DNA of 64,000 bases from Pseudomonas fluorescens (GTDB taxonomy: Bacteria > Pseudomonadota > Gammaproteobacteria > Pseudomonadales > Pseudomonadaceae), in contig NZ_CABVHU010000009.1 of NCBI RefSeq assembly GCF_902497855.1, positions 186,001 through 250,000 on the forward strand, in the 5' to 3' direction. Each line of letters begins with the position of its first letter. Position 1 is the stretch's first letter. The translations under genes were made by a program, and so were the position numbers. Below, one piece after another: positions 60,944 through 64,000 of this stretch. The notes below the pieces were generated by a model. It ran no database searches, had not been told where the DNA came from, and saw only the letters and a program-made list of their open reading frames with translations.

Positions 60944-62742
60944 ACCCGCGCTATCTGTTGCTTGCCCTGTTGCTGGTGGTGGGCGTCGCGCCGCTGCTGT
61001 TGCCGCCGTACTACGTCACCCTGCTCAACTACATCGGCATGTACGCCATGGTGGTGTTGGGGCTGGTGCTGCTCACCGGTGTCGGCGGCATGACCAGTTT
61101 CGGCCAGGCTGCGTTCGTCGGCCTGGGCGCCTACACCTCAGCCTATCTGACCACCACCGAACAATTGCCGGCGTGGCTGGCCTGGGCCGGTACGTCTCCC
61201 TGGCTGACGCTGCTGGTCGGCGTGGCGCTCACCGCCTCGGTGGCGCTGATTCTCGGCGCGCTGACGCTCAAGCTGTCCGGACACTACCTGCCCCTGGGTA
61301 CGATCGCCTGGGGTCTTTCGCTGTACTACCTGTTCGGCACCCTGGAATCCCTGGGCGGCCACACCGGCGTCGGCGGCTTGCCCTCGATTTCGTTGTTCGG
61401 GCTGAAGCTGGATAAAGGCGAGAACATCTACTACCTGATCTGGACTCTGCTGTTGCTGGCAATCGTCATCACCCAGAACCTCCTGAGTTCCCGCGAAGGT
61501 CGTGCCATACGTGCACTCAAGGGCGGCCAGGTGATGGCCGAGTCGATGGGGGTCAACACCTTCCGTTCGAAGATGGTGATTTTCGTGATCTCGGCGGTGT
61601 TCGCGGCGATTTCCGGCTGGCTCTATGCGCACACCCAACGCTTCGTCAACCCGACACCCTTCGGCTTGAACATGGGCATCGACTACCTGTTCATGGCCTT
61701 GATCGGCGGAGTCGGCAGTGTCTGGGGCGCCCTGCTCGGCGCGGGCATCCTGACCCTGCTCAAGCAATGGCTGCAGGACTGGTTGCCGCACCTGCTGGGT
61801 AACACCGGCAACTACGAAATCATCGTGTTCGGTATCCTGATCGTGATCCTGATGCAGCGTGCGCCCGGGGGGTTGTGGCCACTGCTGACACGCCTGGTGC
61901 CCGCCCGCTTCAGGGTGCGGGCCAAGGTCCGGAATGTCGACGCCAAGGCTGCGCCCCTGCCACGCCGGCAACTGCCCAAGCATGGTGAGCTGATCCTTGA
62001 GGCTCGGCAGGTGACCAAGCGCTTCGGCGGGCTGGTGGCCAACAACGACATGAGCCTGGAAATCCGCTCCGGCGAAATCCTCGCGCTGATCGGCCCCAAC
62101 GGCGCCGGCAAGAGCACCATGTTCAACCAGCTCTCCGGTGTCGATACCCCGAGCAGCGGCGAAGTGCTGTTCATGGGTCGAAAGATCAACGGCATGAACT
62201 CGCGGCAAGTGGCCCGCATGGGCATGAGCCGCACCTTTCAGCACGTGAAGCTGCTGGGCAACATGAGCGTGCTGGAGAACGTCGCCATCGGCGCGCACTT
62301 GCGTGGCCAGCAAGGCGTGCTGTCGGCGGCCCTGCACCTGGATCGACGCGAAGAAGCCGAGTTGCTCGGCGAGGCCAGGCGTCAGCTGGAGCGCGTAGGC
62401 CTCGGTGACTACCTGTATGAAGAGGCCGGGAGCCTGGCCCTGGGCCAACAGCGGATCCTGGAAATCGCCCGGGCCTTGTGCGCCGATCCGTGCCTGCTGT
62501 TGCTCGACGAACCGGCGGCCGGTTTGCGCCTGAAAGAAAAGGAAGCCCTGGGCGTCCTGCTCAGCCGGCTGCGCAGCGAAGGCATGGCGATCCTGCTGGT
62601 CGAGCACGACATGGACTTCGTCATGGGCCTGGTCGATCGCGTGGTGGTCATGGAGTTCGGGCAGCGGATCGCCCAAGGCCTGCCCGAAGACGTACAGAAG
62701 GATCCGGCGGTGCTGGAAGCCTACCTGGGAGGAGTTGAATGA
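60940..62742 (+). CDS. LivM permease-LivG ATPase fusion
   Basis: A 600-residue two-domain protein. Residues 1 to about 325 are a LivM permease (LTGVGGMTSFGQAAFVGLGAYTSAYL; LKGGQVMAESMGVNTFRSKMVIFVISAVFAAISGWLYAH). After a short linker, residues about 350-600 are a LivG ATPase with Walker A GPNGAGKS (385-392), signature LALGQQRILEIARAL (about 500) and Walker B LLLLDEPAAGL (about 520). The ATG at 60940 overlaps the LivH stop. Permease and ATPase are usually separate genes; the fusion is in one frame with no break. Confidence 0.93.
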   Translation: MNPRYLLLALLLVVGVAPLLLPPYYVTLLNYIGMYAMVVLGLVLLTGVGGMTSFGQAAFVGLGAYTSAYLTTTEQLPAWLAWAGTSPWLTLLVGVALTASVALILGALTLKLSGHYLPLGTIAWGLSLYYLFGTLESLGGHTGVGGLPSISLFGLKLDKGENIYYLIWTLLLLAIVITQNLLSSREGRAIRALKGGQVMAESMGVNTFRSKMVIFVISAVFAAISGWLYAHTQRFVNPTPFGLNMGIDYLFMALIGGVGSVWGALLGAGILTLLKQWLQDWLPHLLGNTGNYEIIVFGILIVILMQRAPGGLWPLLTRLVPARFRVRAKVRNVDAKAAPLPRRQLPKHGELILEARQVTKRFGGLVANNDMSLEIRSGEILALIGPNGAGKSTMFNQLSGVDTPSSGEVLFMGRKINGMNSRQVARMGMSRTFQHVKLLGNMSVLENVAIGAHLRGQQGVLSAALHLDRREEAELLGEARRQLERVGLGDYLYEEAGSLALGQQRILEIARALCADPCLLLLDEPAAGLRLKEKEALGVLLSRLRSEGMAILLVEHDMDFVMGLVDRVVVMEFGQRIAQGLPEDVQKDPAVLEAYLGGVE

Positions 62743-63533
62743 TGAACATGCAAGTGGAACCGCACCTCGCACCGCGCAACCAGGTCGACGACGCCGTGCT
62801 GCAGATCAAGGGCCTGAGCGTGGCCTATGGCAAAGTCGAAGCGCTGAGCGACGCCAGCCTGACGGTCGGCAAGGGTCAGATCGTGACGGTAATCGGCCCC
62901 AATGGCGCCGGCAAGACCACCCTGCTGTCGGCCATCATGGGCGTGCTCGGCTCCCGGGGTCAGGTGCATTTCGACGGCAGCCTGGAAAGCCTGCCCGAAG
63001 TCGAAGTGATGGTCTCCCGGGGCCTGGGCCTGGTGCCGGAAAAACGCGAGCTGTTTACCAGCATGAGCGTGGCCGACAATTTGCTGTTAGGCGCCTTTCA
63101 ACGCCATCGCCGGGGGGACCGGCGCTACAGCGAGACGCTGGGCGAAGTCTATGAACTGTTCCCGCGCCTGTGGGAACGCCGCGAGCAACTGGCGGCGACG
63201 TTGTCCGGTGGGGAACGGCAGATGCTCGCCGTGGGCCGGGCGCTGATGGCCAAGCCCAAGTTGCTGATGCTCGACGAGCCGAGCCTGGGCCTGGCGCCGC
63301 TGATTACCCGGGAGATTTTCCGCATCATCACCGCCCTGCGCGAGCAAGGGGTGTCGATCCTGCTGGTGGAGCAAAACGCGCGCGCCGCCTTGCGGGTGGC
63401 CGATTACGCCTATGTGCTGGAAACCGGGCAGATCGCCATGCAGGGCCCGGCCCGGCAACTGGCTGACGATCCGCGTGTGATCGAAGCGTATCTGGGCCTG
63501 GCCAGCAAGCACCAGGAAATGCTGGCCACCTGA
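62739..63533 (+). CDS. branched-chain-type ABC transporter ATPase (LivF class)
   Basis: A 264-residue ATPase with Walker A GPNGAGKTTLL, the LivF-type Q/E region GLGLVPEKRELFTSMSVADNL, signature LSGGERQMLAVGRAL and Walker B LLMLDEPSLGLAPLI. It pairs with the fused LivG domain as the second nucleotide-binding subunit. Its start overlaps the fusion gene by 4 bp. No terminator was seen; REP units follow. Confidence 0.93.
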   Translation: MMNMQVEPHLAPRNQVDDAVLQIKGLSVAYGKVEALSDASLTVGKGQIVTVIGPNGAGKTTLLSAIMGVLGSRGQVHFDGSLESLPEVEVMVSRGLGLVPEKRELFTSMSVADNLLLGAFQRHRRGDRRYSETLGEVYELFPRLWERREQLAATLSGGERQMLAVGRALMAKPKLLMLDEPSLGLAPLITREIFRIITALREQGVSILLVEQNARAALRVADYAYVLETGQIAMQGPARQLADDPRVIEAYLGLASKHQEMLAT

Positions 63534-63961
63534 TACTCCAGCACGACACCGCCCCCTGTAGGAGCTGGCTTGCCAGCGAAGGCGTTCTATCAGTCAACAT
63601 CTCAGTTGAATGTGCCGCCGCTTTCGCCGGCAAGCCGGCTCCTACAGGGCGATTGCGGTGGGTCAGTCGACATGTTTATTGACTGGTCGGACGCTTTCGC
63701 CGGCAAGCCGGCTCCTACAGGGCGATTGCGGTGGGTCAGTCGACATGTTTATTGACTGGTCGGACGCCTTCGCCGGCAAGCCGGCTCCTACAGGGCGATT
63801 GCGGTGGGTCAGTCGATGTATTTATTGACTGGTCGGATGCTTTCGCCAGCAAGCTGGCTCCTACACAGGGGATCGGTGGCATGTGCGGAAGGCATAAACA
63901 TCCTATCGTCATGAACAGCATTACCGCCTTGCGAGGCCCTTCTGAATAATCCGGAGCTACG
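63534..63961. repeat. REP units, including three 73-bp tandem copies
   Basis: The 428-bp gap after LivF holds one inverted REP pair from about 63556 (GTAGGAGCTGGCTTGCCAG). Tandem units with a 73-bp period (63649, 63722, 63795) follow, each GCGATTGCGGTGGGTCAGTC plus a GCCGGCAAGCCGGCTCCTAC arm. No gene was found before the start at 63962. Confidence 0.9.
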
Positions 63962-64000
63962 ATGAACGCTTCCCCCTTGCGCATCGGCATCGCCGGTGCC
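63962..64000 (+). CDS. start of a protein with a Rossmann-type N-terminus (partial)
   Basis: Only 13 codons are visible (MNASPLRIGIAGA). CGGAG lies 9 nt before the ATG. LRIGIAGA is the beginning of a dinucleotide-binding beta-alpha-beta fold, as in FAD monooxygenases or Gfo/Idh oxidoreductases. It cannot be named from this. Confidence 0.55.
   Translation, partial: MNASPLRIGIAGA

Noticed and set aside
61138..62772. A 544-residue minus-strand ORF opposite the LivM-LivG gene
   Set aside because: Composition (His, Gln, Asp-rich) and the intact ABC motifs on the other strand show that it is a shadow frame.

Overview
The window looks like chromosome of a fluorescent-group Pseudomonas. The evidence is the aruRS/aruIH arginine-transaminase locus in the Pseudomonas order, two OprD-type porins, REP/BIME palindromes built on GTAGGAGC(T)GGCTTGCC and GTAGGAGCGAGCTTGCTCGCG, DUF6124-like proteins, and dense GC-rich coding. 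The species assignment is inference. Nearly all of the window is catabolic or accessory DNA; I saw no rRNA, tRNA or CRISPR.

Layout. (1) 1-1145: the start of a Tat-exported peptide-type binding protein, divergent from an Rrf2 regulator. (2) 1227-16104: an arginine/guanidino-acid block: aldehyde dehydrogenase, aruH, aruI, NDP-forming acyl-CoA ligase, acyl-CoA dehydrogenase, enoyl-CoA hydratase, amino acid permease, aruS, a periplasmic binding protein, aruR and a BetI/TetR-type repressor. (3) 16343-20033: class II aldolase, an old-yellow-enzyme/FAD oxidoreductase and an XRE-cupin regulator. (4) 20059-26018: a repeat-rich patch with one intact and two decayed hicAB copies, a 1.43-kb directly duplicated block (P-loop kinase, 47-codon ORF, structured leader, DUF6124-like gene, terminator), a symporter fragment and two unknown genes. 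(5) 26226-30257: GntR regulator, SDR, beta-keto-acid cleavage enzyme and MFS transporter. (6) 30409-37540: a mevalonate catabolic locus: MocR regulator, degradative HMG-CoA reductase mvaA, HMG-CoA lyase mvaB, a two-gene TctBA-like transporter and an OprD porin. (7) 37799-45709: an aldoxime/nitrile cluster: AraC regulator, heme aldoxime dehydratase, outer-membrane protein, amidase, Fe-type nitrile hydratase alpha and beta, and P47K activator. (8) 46009-47606: twelve tandem 134-bp REP-pair units. (9) 47607-57856: an FMN hydroxy-acid oxidase, an OprD porin and an iac-type indole-3-acetate cluster (iacH A B I C D E F G). (10) 58648-63533: a branched-chain-type ABC transporter with a LivM-LivG fusion, then REP units and the first codons of another gene.

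How they work together. Blocks 7 and 9 together could carry indole-3-acetaldoxime through indole-3-acetonitrile and indole-3-acetamide to indole-3-acetate and on toward catechol, with porins and an ABC transporter for uptake. This is an inference from adjacency and family knowledge, because the nitrile enzymes also accept other aldoximes. Paired 21-bp-spaced repeats before the aldoxime dehydratase and before the amidase suggest that one AraC regulator controls both promoters. The most unusual element is the leader before each DUF6124-like gene. It has three short boxes (first, middle complement, third) that change together between the two paralogous copies, as expected for two mutually exclusive RNA pairings.
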